Source of the DNA: Capitella teleta
Taxonomy: Eukaryota > Annelida > Polychaeta > Capitellidae
Direction: 5' to 3'
Length of the DNA: 64,000 nt
Assembly (NCBI GenBank): GCA_000328365.1
Contig: KB291798.1
Coordinates: 1,236,697-1,300,696 of the forward strand
Made by a program: the position numbers and the translations under genes. Numbering within the stretch: position 1 is the stretch's first letter; each line of letters begins with the position of its first letter. The notes under the pieces were generated by a model. It did no database searches and was not told the DNA's origin. It saw only the letters and a list, made by a program, of their open reading frames with translations. This document shows positions 1 to 12,187 of the stretch, piece by piece.

Positions 1-136
1 GCCTCTATAACTGTTGATGAATTGGACTAGAAATGATAGGAATATAAATGATAGGAATAGCTGCATCACATGTAGAACTAATCATACCAAGTATTTATTT
101 CTCTTTATGGGACTTTTATACTGCGATCTGTTTTGT

Positions 137-213
137 TTCCCAGAAATGCGTAGCACCATTGGAAAGCATTGACATCTTTAACATGGTGTAAATAGACTAC
201 TTTTGGCCCACCC
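137..213. mobile_element. Fragment of a mariner-like MITE
   Basis: This stretch matches the inner part and right end of the element at 41572-41688. Both carry a shared core, CAGAAATGyGTAGCAmCATT, and end in CTACTTTTGGCCCAC followed by a CTGTA terminus. The left inverted repeat seen in the other copy is absent, so this copy is 5'-truncated or rearranged. Age and activity cannot be judged from two copies. Confidence 0.6.
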
Positions 214-1188
214 TGTATTATATGCATGGTGAGAAGTAATTTGAGTCAATTGAAATCGATTGAGTTGATTGCTGTAATATAAGAGCACCATTATACCTGT
301 TCCGTTTTAGAATTTACGACGTTTTTACATGCACATGAACTATATATTCGCAGAAATCTACAATTTCCATAAAATAACGATTTCAACAGCCCTTACGAGA
401 GCGATTCGTAATTATTTTGGGATATAGAGCAATTTTTCAGAAAAGACAAATCTGTTTTCTCATTGTTTTTTCTTTTCTTTTGTAACACTTCACGCAAGAT
501 TGTAAACTCCTGATTACTTCTTTAAAAAGAAACCTTCGGATGTGTCTCATGTAAAAATACACTATGATAAAATATTAAAAGAAAGGGGAATCCCCTGCGT
601 CAAGAGGCTTGCCTGACGCTTAGCACAAAAGATTTACGAGAGCCGTTAACCCTAAACTGTTATGTTGTCTCATGCATGGACAACGATCTCATAAGTATGC
701 AATAATTACCTTATCAGACGTTATATATGCACATCGTGCATGAGGGCTTCGTAGTGATGGAATTATCCCACTCCTTCACACGCCAGAGATCATGGGTTGG
801 ATCCCTAGCGAAACTACTTTTCCCTTTGAATTTAAATTTTGGTGCTCTCTCCTGAGCATGCACAGACAGACATGCGCCATCCCCTTGGCGTTGTGATATT
901 CTCGTCCACCTTGCACTTACATCGCATTTACTTTTACATTCACGGCAATTCAACTTGATATAACCAAGGCCGGATTCATTGAAACTCTTATTCCGATACT
1001 TTTTAATTGACCCACTTGCAATAAAGAAAGATAGATCGTAATCGATCCAAATACCAGGTACCGTCATTTCTAACCTGTTAACAGGTGGGATGAACCACGC
1101 TGGCTTTGACTTTACTTATACATGTATTTGTAAATCACACAAGTCGCCATTATGATTACGAACGGGGTTCATGACGGCAGCAATGTTG

Positions 1189-1215
1189 TTTTTTTTTTTT
1201 TTTTTTTTTTTTTTT
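1189..1215. repeat. Poly-T run
   Basis: About 27 consecutive T. It could be the poly-A tail of a minus-strand retrotransposed sequence, but nothing recognisable is attached. Confidence 0.9.
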
Positions 1216-4215
1216 ATTCCTATAGCAATATAGGCGTAGATTTGAGTAGCAATTGGCAGTTGGTAATTAGAGTTTTGGACTTCCCTCGCATGCGTGTTAA
1301 GGCCTTTTTGGGGTGCCAGATGAGAAGCCGTGTATCATGCTTCTATAATTATAAGTATTGGCCATACTGGATATAAAATGAACCTCTGAGCCTTATAGCA
1401 CCATTATAGTGCCCATGTTGCACCATAATTCTACAGCGCCCATTATTGCCGAGTACTCAAGCAGCACCGAGAGTTTTATTTGATAGTTGACATCAGCTTC
1501 CGAGGAGGAAGTGCACGCATAGCAAATTCCACTAATGGTGTGGCATGTACCTGTTTATTTGAATATATTTAGAATTATTTCACTTGTATGTAATATATGT
1601 ACTATGCACTGTATACACGTATTTGACTTGGCACATCGCCGAACTTGGTGTTTCCTTGGAATCCGTGATCTGCTAGACGCTTCAAATATCAAGCATGCGA
1701 AAGATATTTTAATACAAAGTACTGTTATTCCGGACGTATAACTATATGCAAATGTTCTTGTTAGTACGGGCATGTCGAGTTTTAATTTATATTTACATGT
1801 GAAGGATAACAAAAGCTTTTAATTTTTGTTTAGTTAAGAGATCCATGCAAATTCTATCAATTATAGTATTATTAGTAATTATTACACAGGTCCTAGGCTA
1901 TTGTTTGATTGGATGACTGCTGATAAAATGATGTAGGCTGTACGTGTGCCATTGGGTCTCCGGGGTGACTCTGATATAGCTGCCACTTGCAAAGACAGCG
2001 AATGGGTATAGCTGGCCTACATCATAAATGGCTGCGCACAAGGCTCTGAATATATTGAGGTCATTGCCGGCGATGTGCATGCGTTTAAGGCACATATACA
2101 TACTTATTTTTCTGCTTCAACTCCGCAGAGAGCGACATCTATTGAGTGTTAGCCAAAGTACTCTGCCGTGCAACCAGGAAGAAAGAAGAAATCACACACA
2201 TAATTATGTCGTCGCTTTTCTCTGTCGGATTTGAGGAATCCTGCTGCCCTGCGGCCTAGACTGACTCACGACCAGCCATCACTGCTACCGTGAGTCCGTA
2301 CACATCATAGAATCCTGATATTATTATTAGAACATGAATTACCCTAGAGACTATAAGCCCCGCCTTGGGAGCTTCAAGTCTATGAATTGTGCACTTTTGA
2401 GGTAGGCGAACTTTGTCACGGGGCTTCCCCAACTGTTATTACGTGTAATAAGATATTAATAAGATAATAATTATCAAATGATGTATAGTTTATAGAATAA
2501 TTTAATTGTGGCGTCATTAATGTATAAAAGTACTTTAAATGCACAATTGGATGACGAAAGTGGCATTGATTGCATAACCCGGATGTAAAAAATACATATA
2601 GGCCTATATCATTCCGGATTTGACCAAAAGGTCAAAACTGTATTATGATCAAACCCATGAATGCTATAGATGCTCATACACGGCGAAACCTGGTCAGTGG
2701 ATCTCTCAGTATATGCTGGTTTGTTGTACTTTATACTTCGAGGATTGAAGGCAGTTTCGAGGGTCACTCGGAAGGTGTCTGATTTAATAAGCATTGATTT
2801 AATAAGCATTGATTACAGTGTGAGAGCGTGGGTTCTATTGAGACTAATATTCGGCATAAAGATATTGCATGACCTCAATTTAGATTGTCACCAAAACATA
2901 GTAATATCCATATTTTTCTCATATAGCGATTCTGCATATTATTATTATTAAATGTTACTGATGGCAACAAGTGCAGAAGGTCGGACGGGTGGGTAGCTGG
3001 ATGCCCGTTTAGACACAGAGCTCCTAAAATGGTGTCTGGTGGCATGACCTACTAATCAGTCAGCATTTGTGTCGTGCATATCAATGAACTGTGTAATAAC
3101 GACTCTCAGCATAGAACAATGCAAAGCAGTATGCTTTGAAGGGAGAATTTCAGTTTTGAAATTTCACTTATAAAGAAATAATGAAAACATGAACACTACT
3201 CCAAATATTGGTTCTGCCAAACTATGAATTTACATCCGGAGCCACGTTGCGACCAACAAAAGTCAGATATTCGCTGATTGAATGATTCAAGTGCTTAAGC
3301 TTATTTGTTGCGTACGCAAAAACCTAAGTCGTATTTGGCTGAGGTATAGCTTACTTCACGAATGTGTATCTCTTCCTTTGTGTTCAGTGAGCATTCTTCA
3401 GGCAACCAGTAAATCGTGAGTCGCCAATTCAGTCCGTGACAAAGTACTCAGAAGTTTTTTTTTTATCAGATCAGGTATAAACATACATACATGCAGATCA
3501 GGTGCTAGTACTTCGAAGTTAATTAACATACTAAGCACCCTTGAACTTCGCCATCAACATTAAATTTGTTGATCACACACTTCACAAAAAAAATCCAAAA
3601 TCTGACTAATCGCGGATACTCTTTACTGCAAAAAAATACTCTGCTGTGAACAAATATTTGTTGTCATTTTCTTTATACTGGAAGTTTGAATTTGCAATGA
3701 TAAGCACCTGAATTCATTGAGGCATTGAGGAAAGGCCCCGCACCATCTGCAACAGATGGCAATGTTAAAAACTAGTTAAATGGTAGAGGTCATGTGTCCC
3801 CCTTCTCTTGTATAATACCATCATAGAGTAGCATACAATCCGATGAATCATTATTGATATGAGACCTCTGGAAAAATGCCCAGATAAAATATAAACCAGT
3901 CAAGAGTAATATTCTTAATTATGTATTGTACTCGATTACATCTAAATACAACATGACTCAAGTCCTTAGGATGAAGTCTCAAGTGGTGGTTATTAATAAT
4001 ATCAATAATTCATTTATAAACCAAAACGATTCCTACGTGGATTTATTTTTTTATTTTACTGTATGCATCAACATTGTGACACGGAGTGCAATTGACACCC
4101 AATTAAACATGTTGCCCCGGAATAACATCTACTGTGCACATTCAGCTCCGGAGATTGTTTCGCAAAACAATCAGCATTGTGTACAGCAGTCAGCAGTACA
4201 ACCATTAAGAGAAAT

Positions 4216-4217
<2 letters not shown>

Positions 4218-4246
<29 letters not shown>
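4218..4246. repeat. (AAG)n microsatellite
   Basis: About ten near-perfect AAG units, lying roughly 150 bp before the first membrane-protein exon. Confidence 0.9.
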
Positions 4247-4248
<2 letters not shown>

Positions 4249-4395
4249 GAAGAAAAATAAACTGGTTTCCGGCAGTCTTACCATGAAGCTTTCGTACCAA
4301 TATTATCTTCAATTACGCTTAGAATATTCGTATGAATGTATAAAGCTAAAACTTGTGCTTCTTCAACCACCAGGATGTAACAACTCTAAGACGCC

Positions 4396-5518
4396 ATGGC
4401 ATCGTCTTCGACCACCGCTGAGTATTTTACAGTGACAGCACAAGAATCAAAAACCACAGACTCCTTCGACACGACAGACGCTCCGTCGACATGGATGACG
4501 ACCGAAGATCGAACCACGTCGACCACAGACGATCCTCCAGAGAGCGACAATTCCGGTGAGAATATTATACTTATATACATGCATAGCTCAAGTAATACTC
4601 TGCTAACTTGCTAATTATTCCAGCTAAAGATTTATTTTACTAATGTGTTATCACATTAATTTTGTATTTCGTAACTTCCCTAACGCTGGTTGGTGATTTC
4701 TTTCTAGGTGTCATCGCGGGTGTTAGTGTTGGTGTTGTGCTTGTGGTGTTGGTCATCGTGGGCATCGTACTCTTCTTTTTCTGCAGACGGAGGTCAGTGA
4801 CCAATGATTATTCAAACTCATAATCATTAATAATATAATTATGTGTAACAGGAAAGAAGCCAAAGCTAAGAGCATGGAAAAGATCCCGCGTGAAAAAAAG
4901 AACAAGCGGAAAATAAAATATCCCAATAAAGGTGATAAAGCTCAGTCGGAAGAGCCCTTTCCCCGAGGTGGGGACGACCAAGACTTGGAGAACGGAACCG
5001 TGAACCTTGCAATGACATGTGACGACCAAAAAGACAAAAGAATAAGTGCCGCGGATCCACGCTTTCCCGAAGTGTCGAATAAAAACCGAGCGCCGAATAT
5101 ACATAACCGATACGAACAGACCGACATTATGCCGCCAACAACAGAGGAAACAGAGGAGCCCTTCTACCAGAACACCGCTATGGGCGAGGTCATCTATGTA
5201 AACACAACAGGTGCTCCTGCTCAGCACTCACCAAACAAGAAAATGTCGACAGAACCTAAAACCTTTCCGCAGCATCTTCCTGATGACTGCCCGGACGAAC
5301 CGGCTCCGGAACCCCCACTTTGTTCCACCTTAGCGTCGGTTCTCAACGTCACTTCCCATTTGAAGGTCCCTCCAGTCCCCAACGACATTGATGACAAAAA
5401 AGATGGGTCGTCGGTCATTTATGAGAACTTTTCGACGGACGATCCGCGGTCAGATGACGAAAATAAAGACGAGGTATATGTAGATATGGAGGTTGATGAA
5501 CATATTTATGTGAATTGA
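4396..5518 (+). CDS. Transmembrane adaptor-like protein with Grb2/PI3K tyrosine motifs
   Basis: Three exons, 4396-4555, 4708-4792 and 4852-5518, join in phase to 303 residues. Residues 1-53 are Ser/Thr/Asp-rich and look mucin-like. The second exon encodes one hydrophobic helix (start GVIAGVSVGVVL) ending in FFFCRRR, so the tail of about 220 residues should be cytoplasmic. The tail carries YPN, YQN, YVN, YEN and a C-terminal YVN (all YxN, the Grb2 SH2 consensus) and YVDM (the YxxM PI3K p85 consensus), within acidic, proline-containing sequence. This is the layout of transmembrane adaptors such as LAT, though no sequence homology is claimed. No signal peptide is visible. An in-frame stop lies just upstream of the ATG unless a CTAAG acceptor at 4386-4390 joins an unseen 5' exon, so the start is uncertain. 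The transmembrane exon resembles that of the next gene in phase and sequence. Confidence 0.7.
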
Positions 5519-6814
5519 TAGATCGCAGTGTCAATCAAAGACGACATTTATACGGGTGGAATATTACCATTTTCTTGCATGGATGCATGTTTAATACCAG
5601 CAGTACGCGGCATCAATCTGTGTCAATTTCACTCTATTTATAATCTGTTATCATATAAGTACAATGTCGGATTTTATACCTGTTGAGATATTGTTTTAGA
5701 TTTTATAAATACAAGTGGATTTGCTTCATTTGGTTATAATTCACAACGATGTTTGTGAAGTTTGTGAAGTTTTGTTGGGAGAGGTAGGGGGTGTTAGCAA
5801 GGGTTGACTGTTGCAGGCTGGGTGTGTGCTGATCAGAAGATTGTGCGCACATCACTGGATATTTTGCAGAGCATCTCGCAGTCCATTCTTGAGTTCGACC
5901 CATGATGCACATTTCAAGCATGCATGTCGAATGCAGCTCTTATAGGTGTCGTGAATAGGTTTCAGACGTCAGAGGGGCATGTGTTTGATGCCACATTTCC
6001 TTATGGATGGCTATATGTCCCTACATTTACTTAGGTTTAGTCATTCGACATAAGACATTTCAACGGTTTATCGCATGCCCAAAATGTTATGGCGAATTGG
6101 CTGAGGGATTGATTCATACGATCATTGCATTGTTTATAAGTACAATTCTATGCATAGCACAGATTCATAAGAAGAGGAAGAACTATCTACTTACAATGTG
6201 CAATGCATACGATTAATGGAATTGGAATTATCGATGGATCGATTAATCGGAAATTGGCAGAACTTCCCGGATCTCGTGCATCTTTTGTGAAATACACGAA
6301 ACCGAAATTCATCTTTTTGGAAATGATTACATGTATTTCTACATCAATAATCGGAAGCCTTACTAATAAGTAAAAACGGTATTCTAAGAGGATGTTGGAA
6401 ATTTAGTTAATGTTCATCCTGGTGAAGTATGTGTACATGCATGCAATATTCGGTTCGAAGTCAGCATCATCAACCGTTGACCCGGATCAAGTTCTAATAT
6501 CTCACGACTTTAACACACGAACTAGTACACAGACTCCTATTATCATCATACCATGGACCTTGCTTTAAAGTTAAAGCCAAGTATCGAATAACAAAAGTGT
6601 AGGCAGCGAACAAAGATACCCTGATGACGTTAAAGGGCGAGGGTAATCACAGGAGAGAAAGTGAAAAAGAACCACAGCATAGCCTTGAGTTATTTCAACA
6701 GATAAACCCCAGGATACGCATCACTGAAACACCAAATTGTTAGAGAAATATAGCCACGAAGCTTATGAATATTGTTATTATAACCGAGAAGTCTGGCATC
6801 GCAAGCAGGCAACG

Positions 6815-7943
6815 ATGTTGTGGGGAGTTCACGTCTGGCTCCTCTTGGCTACAATTTTTCGTGAGTTTGCTCTTTTTATGGCGAAAGTGGTTTAGATTAT
6901 CAAGGCCTGTCAGTGTCTGTCGATACATAGTATTTCCTCAATAATAAATAATAAGTAACGACAAGAGACCTATAATAATTTAAGTTAGGGTTATTCTATA
7001 GTTCCGCGTGCTTCACGTAATACTACACTCAGTACAGAACACATAGAATGAGCAACGGTGATTTCAGCTGGTTAAATAGCCGCCATTTTCTTTTGGGGGT
7101 TGTGGTATCACTCGACCCGCCAAAATTCGTGACGTCACTTAAAGGGATGGGGAACTAAATTTTAAGTGATGTTCTATTGACTCATAGCACCAATTGATAG
7201 CATTCCGTGCCAAAAACACCATGCCTGGATGCAAGCGTAAGGAAATAATGCATTCCGAATATCGGGGTTAGCATTGCGCCTATGGGAGAATGGCTTCCAT
7301 TGCGAAGTATAGGAGGCAAACGTCAGCTGATGGCTTGGTTTGGCTGATGGCTGATTGGTTCCGTTCCCCTCGTGAAGCTATCGATTTCAGCCAATCAGAG
7401 CAGAGCATCTTCGCCATAAAAGGACATCTTTGTTGTTTACGAAACGAAAGCGCATGCGTGGTGCACTCTGGCTGACCTTTTTACTGTTTCAGGATGAGAA
7501 ACATGGTAGGTGTCCTAGAAAATCGCTTGTTAAAATAAGAAAAATAGCGAAAAATATTTTTTTTTTCGCGCCTGACTGGTGGCAAAATGATTATTCTATC
7601 TATTTCCGAAAAGAAAATAAAAAAATATCCAAGGGTTTATTCGCAGGACACGCTGATATGACGAGGCCCATTGTAACAGATGGGGAACTCGGTGTTTCAT
7701 CACAGCTGCTGACGTCACGCCTAGTTAGCAATATATCGCCGGCGAAATCGTTTGCGATGATATTCCTTGTGTGGGCCAGGCATAAGAATCATCTTTGGTG
7801 CATCAAATAACGACTCTAAGTCCATTTTCAACCAGTTCTCCCTCCCTTTAATGGGACTGGCAGAATGTATCTGAAAAGGAGGATACCATCTCGAAACTGT
7901 TAGTTTCAATTTCTGTCATACATGTAAGTCTAAATAAATAAAA

Positions 7944-8014
<71 letters not shown>

Positions 8015-8021
8015 ATCAATA

Positions 8022-8056
<35 letters not shown>

Positions 8057-8065
8057 AAATAAATA

Positions 8066-8100
<35 letters not shown>

Positions 8101-8102
8101 AG

Positions 8103-8157
<55 letters not shown>

Positions 8158-10759
8158 TTACATGTATAAGGTAAATTCAAAAATTGGAAACATGCTCACA
8201 ACTTGCACGCATGATATGCTGATCGAGCTGACCTTGTCAGTGGTCTCCTTTGTGATAATATTTACAACTTGACCTATTTTGGGTTTTGATTCTGTGATGA
8301 TCGGAATGGTTCATGTCTACTTTTGTCAGCATTGTGTGTTACGAGAGAGAAGATCCAACAGTCACTCAGACATTTTCTTCTATACAGCTTAACTAAGATG
8401 CGTTTGACTCAGAACCATGATTCCCACAATAAATGGTATATTTTCATTTAAATGTGTGCGGACAGGTAGCTTTTGGCCATGAAATTTATTTCATTAAAAC
8501 ATTTACGTGGATAAGGTTATGCATGCATACCCTTTCTAAAATGTCTGCTTGGAAAACGAAAAAGAATCTTACTCTTAGACTACACGCTCGGATGAATGCA
8601 TACAATTATGGGTGTTGCTGCATCTTGATTGGATTTCGTTGAGGAAGTGTTTTGACTTATTTCCTGAGATAATTATTCGTACTATTGAGCACCACGTGTT
8701 GCACACATAAACGTGATAAAAGATATAATTATTATATAATTGAGAGTGCCTCGTATTCATCGCTGCATGCGTATAAATGTATTGCTGTTGAGAATGTTTT
8801 GTTAATTTAACCAGAAGCACCATGGCCGAATTCGCACGTTGCTGCTGAAGTTACCGAACTGCATTGCTACCATGAGGACAACGTGAATATCTCTTTGTCG
8901 TGTGATGATGGCGGTTTCGTCGTAGTGTCTGACGTCACGCTGGCCTTGGAAAGAGCCTTTCACCAAACAAGGAACATAACGCAATGTGAATTTGCGTCCA
9001 TTGACAATTGCACCCGGGATGGACCATGGGATGTGATGAATGGCTGCAACGGGAGAAGAGCGTGCGCACTCAGTCTGGAATCGGAGAAAATCGTCAAGGT
9101 GCTCAGGAACTGCAGCACAACCACCTCGTCTACCAACCGTAACGCTAACTCCATGAGCGTTTCTTCTCATTGCAGTCCAGGTGAAATCTATTTTTATCAA
9201 GTAGGCATGTACATGTACAGAGTTACAATTTTGGTCAAACTTCTGGGAGACTGGCATATTGTTGCATCTGATATAGAACAAAGGCATATTTAGTCATTGA
9301 ACTATCCAGATAGGAGGACATCCTTGAGCCAGATCCGGCGCCTGGATATTTCAATCGAAATAATCTGACACTTGTCTTGACAACTGAACTTCCTTGTTCT
9401 ATGCAAATGATGGCACACTCGACTTCGCAGTTGAAGACGCATGTTTGTATGTGTGGTGCACAATACACGCTAAAGCAAACACCGATATAATCATATTTTT
9501 TTTTTCTTGTTCAAATTCCATCTATTTTAAATTTTCTGTTTGCTGGTACGCAATTATTGTCCGACACAACAACACTCTTAATTGCTTCAACCGCAACGTT
9601 CGTAATTTGTGAATGCTATTTCAATGCATAAACTCCATAAAGTAGTATCATTGACATTATATACATGTATATGTACTGCTTGATGTGATCCTCTCTTGAA
9701 ACAGGCGATGCTGATTACGTCGACATGTGTGGTGCAGAAGATATCACAAGTCATAGTGGTTACGTTATGATTCGCAATCATGGCGCTCTTATCTGTCAAT
9801 GTGAGCTGCAATCAATTACTGGAGAAGGTGTGTCTGTGTCGATTCTATCCTTTATGGATAACTCTCCAGGGAAAGAAATCCCGATGATAACCTTATCTGG
9901 GACATCCTCCAATGCGAGCTACTCTCCAAAAGACCTGAAGTTCGCAAAAAAATTCAAAGATGAAAAGAGTGTCACAATCAAAATTGAACAACTCTCTCTT
10001 CAAACGCATGCCTTCCTCTCGTACAACTCTGGTGGCGCATTGATCAAGTGCTGGGCGGGATATTCCCTTGAAAAACCAGCTCCAACTCAGCACCGCGATG
10101 ACGTCGCCATGGGTGGGTTAAAGTTATACAAGAATTGAACTAAATGATATACTGTACATAATTATAGGTGTCGTCATTGGAGTCAGTTTAATGCTGCTTG
10201 TTGTCCTCGTTATAGCCTTCATCTTATTCTACAGGTAAGAATTATTCTCACGGTTATAGGTCACACATTTGCACAAGAAACAAAGGTTGCTAAAATAGAA
10301 CAGTGGAAGTTTTCTATTATTTTTCTTACCTTTCTTTCCGGCAGAAGAAGAAAACGACAAAAGCAGACCCCGAAAGTAGATGACGTGAACGTAGAACCGA
10401 TTGAAAGTATTTCGTCCCCGAAACACAACTCACTTAACCGACTCAATGGATACGAAGAGGTGGACCTGGGTAATCCAAGATTGTCTTACGATGAAGTCGT
10501 CCTGGTGGACCATGATCATCAGTACTGGTTGGACTGTGATCGGCATCCGCAAGTGGAGGAAGTCTTACCTCTTCCTTCTCCTCCTCCGACTGATGAGCTT
10601 GCTCCCCCTTTGCCGGTGGAGAGGCCCCCTACCGGCCCGTACCCATACTCGGAAGTTAGATTGGGGCCGAGGAATTACTCAAATGGCGTTGATAACTTGG
10701 TAGTTGATGGAGACGGCATGCTCATTGTAGACAACGCAGGATACATTCCCAGCCAATGA
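6815..10759 (+). CDS. SUEL-lectin/CUB-like single-pass membrane receptor
   Basis: Five exons, 6815-6860, 8815-9180, 9705-10112, 10168-10234 and 10345-10759, splice in phase to 433 residues. Exon 1 gives a signal peptide (MLWGVHVWLLLATIF) with a strong GTGAGT donor, and its phase matches the next exon exactly. Exon 2 has the galactose/rhamnose-binding (SUEL) lectin pattern: paired cysteines, a WDVMNGCNGRRAC segment and a closing MSVSSHC. Exon 3 is a cysteine-bearing beta-rich region, probably CUB-like. Exon 4 is the transmembrane helix followed by RRRKR. The tail has YEEV, YDEV, YSEV and a terminal YIP, plus a proline-rich stretch with PPLPVERPP, suggesting SH2 and SH3 binding. A likely role is a carbohydrate-sensing surface receptor that signals through tyrosine phosphorylation. 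The ligand is unknown. The CUB call is the weakest part. A 1.95 kb first intron carries a transposon and a long microsatellite. Confidence 0.8.
7139..7851. mobile_element. Non-autonomous TTAA-flanked DNA transposon
   Basis: Imperfect inverted ends bracket about 710 bp: the left end reads TTAAAGGGATGGGGAACT, and the reverse complement of the right end reads TTAAAGGGAGGGAGAACT. Both ends abut TTAA, the target duplicated by piggyBac elements. No transposase is encoded, so it would be a MITE-like derivative. It lies inside the first intron of the SUEL-lectin gene. The family call rests only on the TTAA and the ends. Confidence 0.5.
7931..8157. repeat. Compound (AATA)n/(AATC)n microsatellite
   Basis: About 225 bp of tetranucleotide repeat that alternates in blocks between AAAT and AATC units. 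It lies in the first intron of the SUEL-lectin gene. There are no spacers of unique sequence, so this is not a CRISPR array. Confidence 0.95.
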
Positions 10760-10917
10760 TTAATGTTACCATGGTTACGCCGATAATTTTGAGTGGGAAT
10801 AATTTCTGTATAATACTATTGCAAAATTATGTTACGCGGCATCAACGGTAACCCTTCACTCTGAACAATTGAGTTGAATTAACTATGAGATTCTAATCTT
10901 GATAAGATGTGTTTAAT

Positions 10918-10923
10918 AATAAA
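10918..10923 (+). terminator. Poly(A) signal of the SUEL-lectin gene
   Basis: AATAAA about 160 bp after the stop codon at 10759, the first canonical signal downstream, in AT-rich sequence suited to a 3' UTR. Confidence 0.6.
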
Positions 10924-11263
10924 TGATGCATTATGACATATGATTCAGTTAGATGTACATGTCGACATTTCACCATAATTAGGCCTATTTGTGTAATTAT
11001 TTAACTATTTAATTATTACACTTTTTTAATCATTTGCAATCATCGAATGTGTTGTATACAAGTATGTACGTACGAGTATTCATTGTGTTCAACCCCATCA
11101 AACATTTGATCAAAGAAGAACCTGGAGCATTGCCAGAACACGCCGCACGCAATACATTTAATTTTGCAAACCGAGCCATCTGAATGCGTGCGCCTCCCGC
11201 ACGCAAAAACGCAGCCGCAAAATGTGAACCAACAAACATAAAATATTGAGATGGAGAATACTG

Positions 11264-11355
11264 GCGCACATTATGTGAACGGCGCCTAATGTGCTAAAAT
11301 TTTGTGATCTAGCGTTGTTGACACATAAAGCGCCGTTCACATATTATGTGCGTGC
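11264..11355. repeat. Inverted repeat, possible MITE core
   Basis: The arm ATGTGAACGGCGC near 11273-11285 is matched in reverse near 11330-11342. A further imperfect GCGCACA/TGTGCGTGC pairing lies outside, and about 44 bp separate the arms. Flanking sequence on both sides is rich in GCACGC. It could be the centre of a fold-back element. Confidence 0.5.
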
Positions 11356-12187
11356 GGTCCGTGCGTGCGGGCCATATTTCTCATTTAAGTTGTAGTTTCT
11401 GCACTGACAACACCGGTGATCGTCGCTACAGAAAAGAATAAATAAAAATAAACAATTTTAAAAATGCGGCGTTTGACCAGAAATAAACGACGCTTAATTG
11501 CTTCAGCAGGAGGCTAAGATTGCCCTTCCTGCTGGAAGAGGCAGGAAAACGTCCGAGATTAATCAATGGAATTGGGGGTGGGGGGTAAACTTCGTTAAAT
11601 CAGATAATGTTGCGAAATACCGGAACGACTTTGAGCTGGTAGCCTACCTTGATATACATAATGCATGTGGGCTGTTGTTTTTGTTGTTATTGCTGTTTGT
11701 GTTTGGGGGAAATAGTAGGGTGGGGGGGGGGCTGTCTCGTGAACGAGGATGCACCAGTATTAGGCATAAAGTCTGTTGAGGCATCCCAGAGTGCGTTATG
11801 ATTGAACTTGTGAAATATATGTACGTCAACGGCAAAATTTGATGCGTTATGTTTTCATGAGGGATATTATTTGGTGCGTTATGATTAATCCCGCAGCTCC
11901 AATCCCGAGGCCAACAATTAAGTGCACGCGTGTGAACATTGTAACTTCTGTAATTAACCCACCTCCATGGGTGTTGTGAGAAGTCATTCTTAATTAAATA
12001 CACAAACGAGTGCAGGTGAAATTCCCGATATCATCGAACGGCTGACAACGGAGCGTTTCAATAATTAAATATGAAATCACAAAAGAACCAACAAAACATT
12101 GCGTATCCTACAAATTATCCTTATTATTATAAAACACTTCTTTCAGCAACCGAATTCCTTGAAAATGCCTTCACTACAGTCATCTGT

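Larger units (their letters stand above)
1..4280. other. Intergenic, AT-rich, no gene supported
   Basis: I see no convincing coding exon here. Open frames are short, lack domain signals and are not joined by plausible splice sites. A signal-peptide exon for the gene at 4396-5518 could lie here, but none could be fixed. The stretch holds a transposon fragment near 137-213, a poly-T run near 1189-1215 and an AAG repeat near 4218-4246. Confidence 0.6.

Noticed and set aside
714-1067. 117-codon minus-strand frame
   Set aside because: No recognisable motif, no splice sites or poly(A) context, and composition like the surrounding intergenic DNA.
2028-2234. Candidate signal-peptide exon (MRLRHIYILIFLLQL) for the gene at 4396
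   Set aside because: Hydrophobic start, but no donor of suitable phase close after it and more than 2 kb from the next exon.
7931-8157. CRISPR-like array
   Set aside because: Simple tetranucleotide satellite with no spacers, in a eukaryotic intron.
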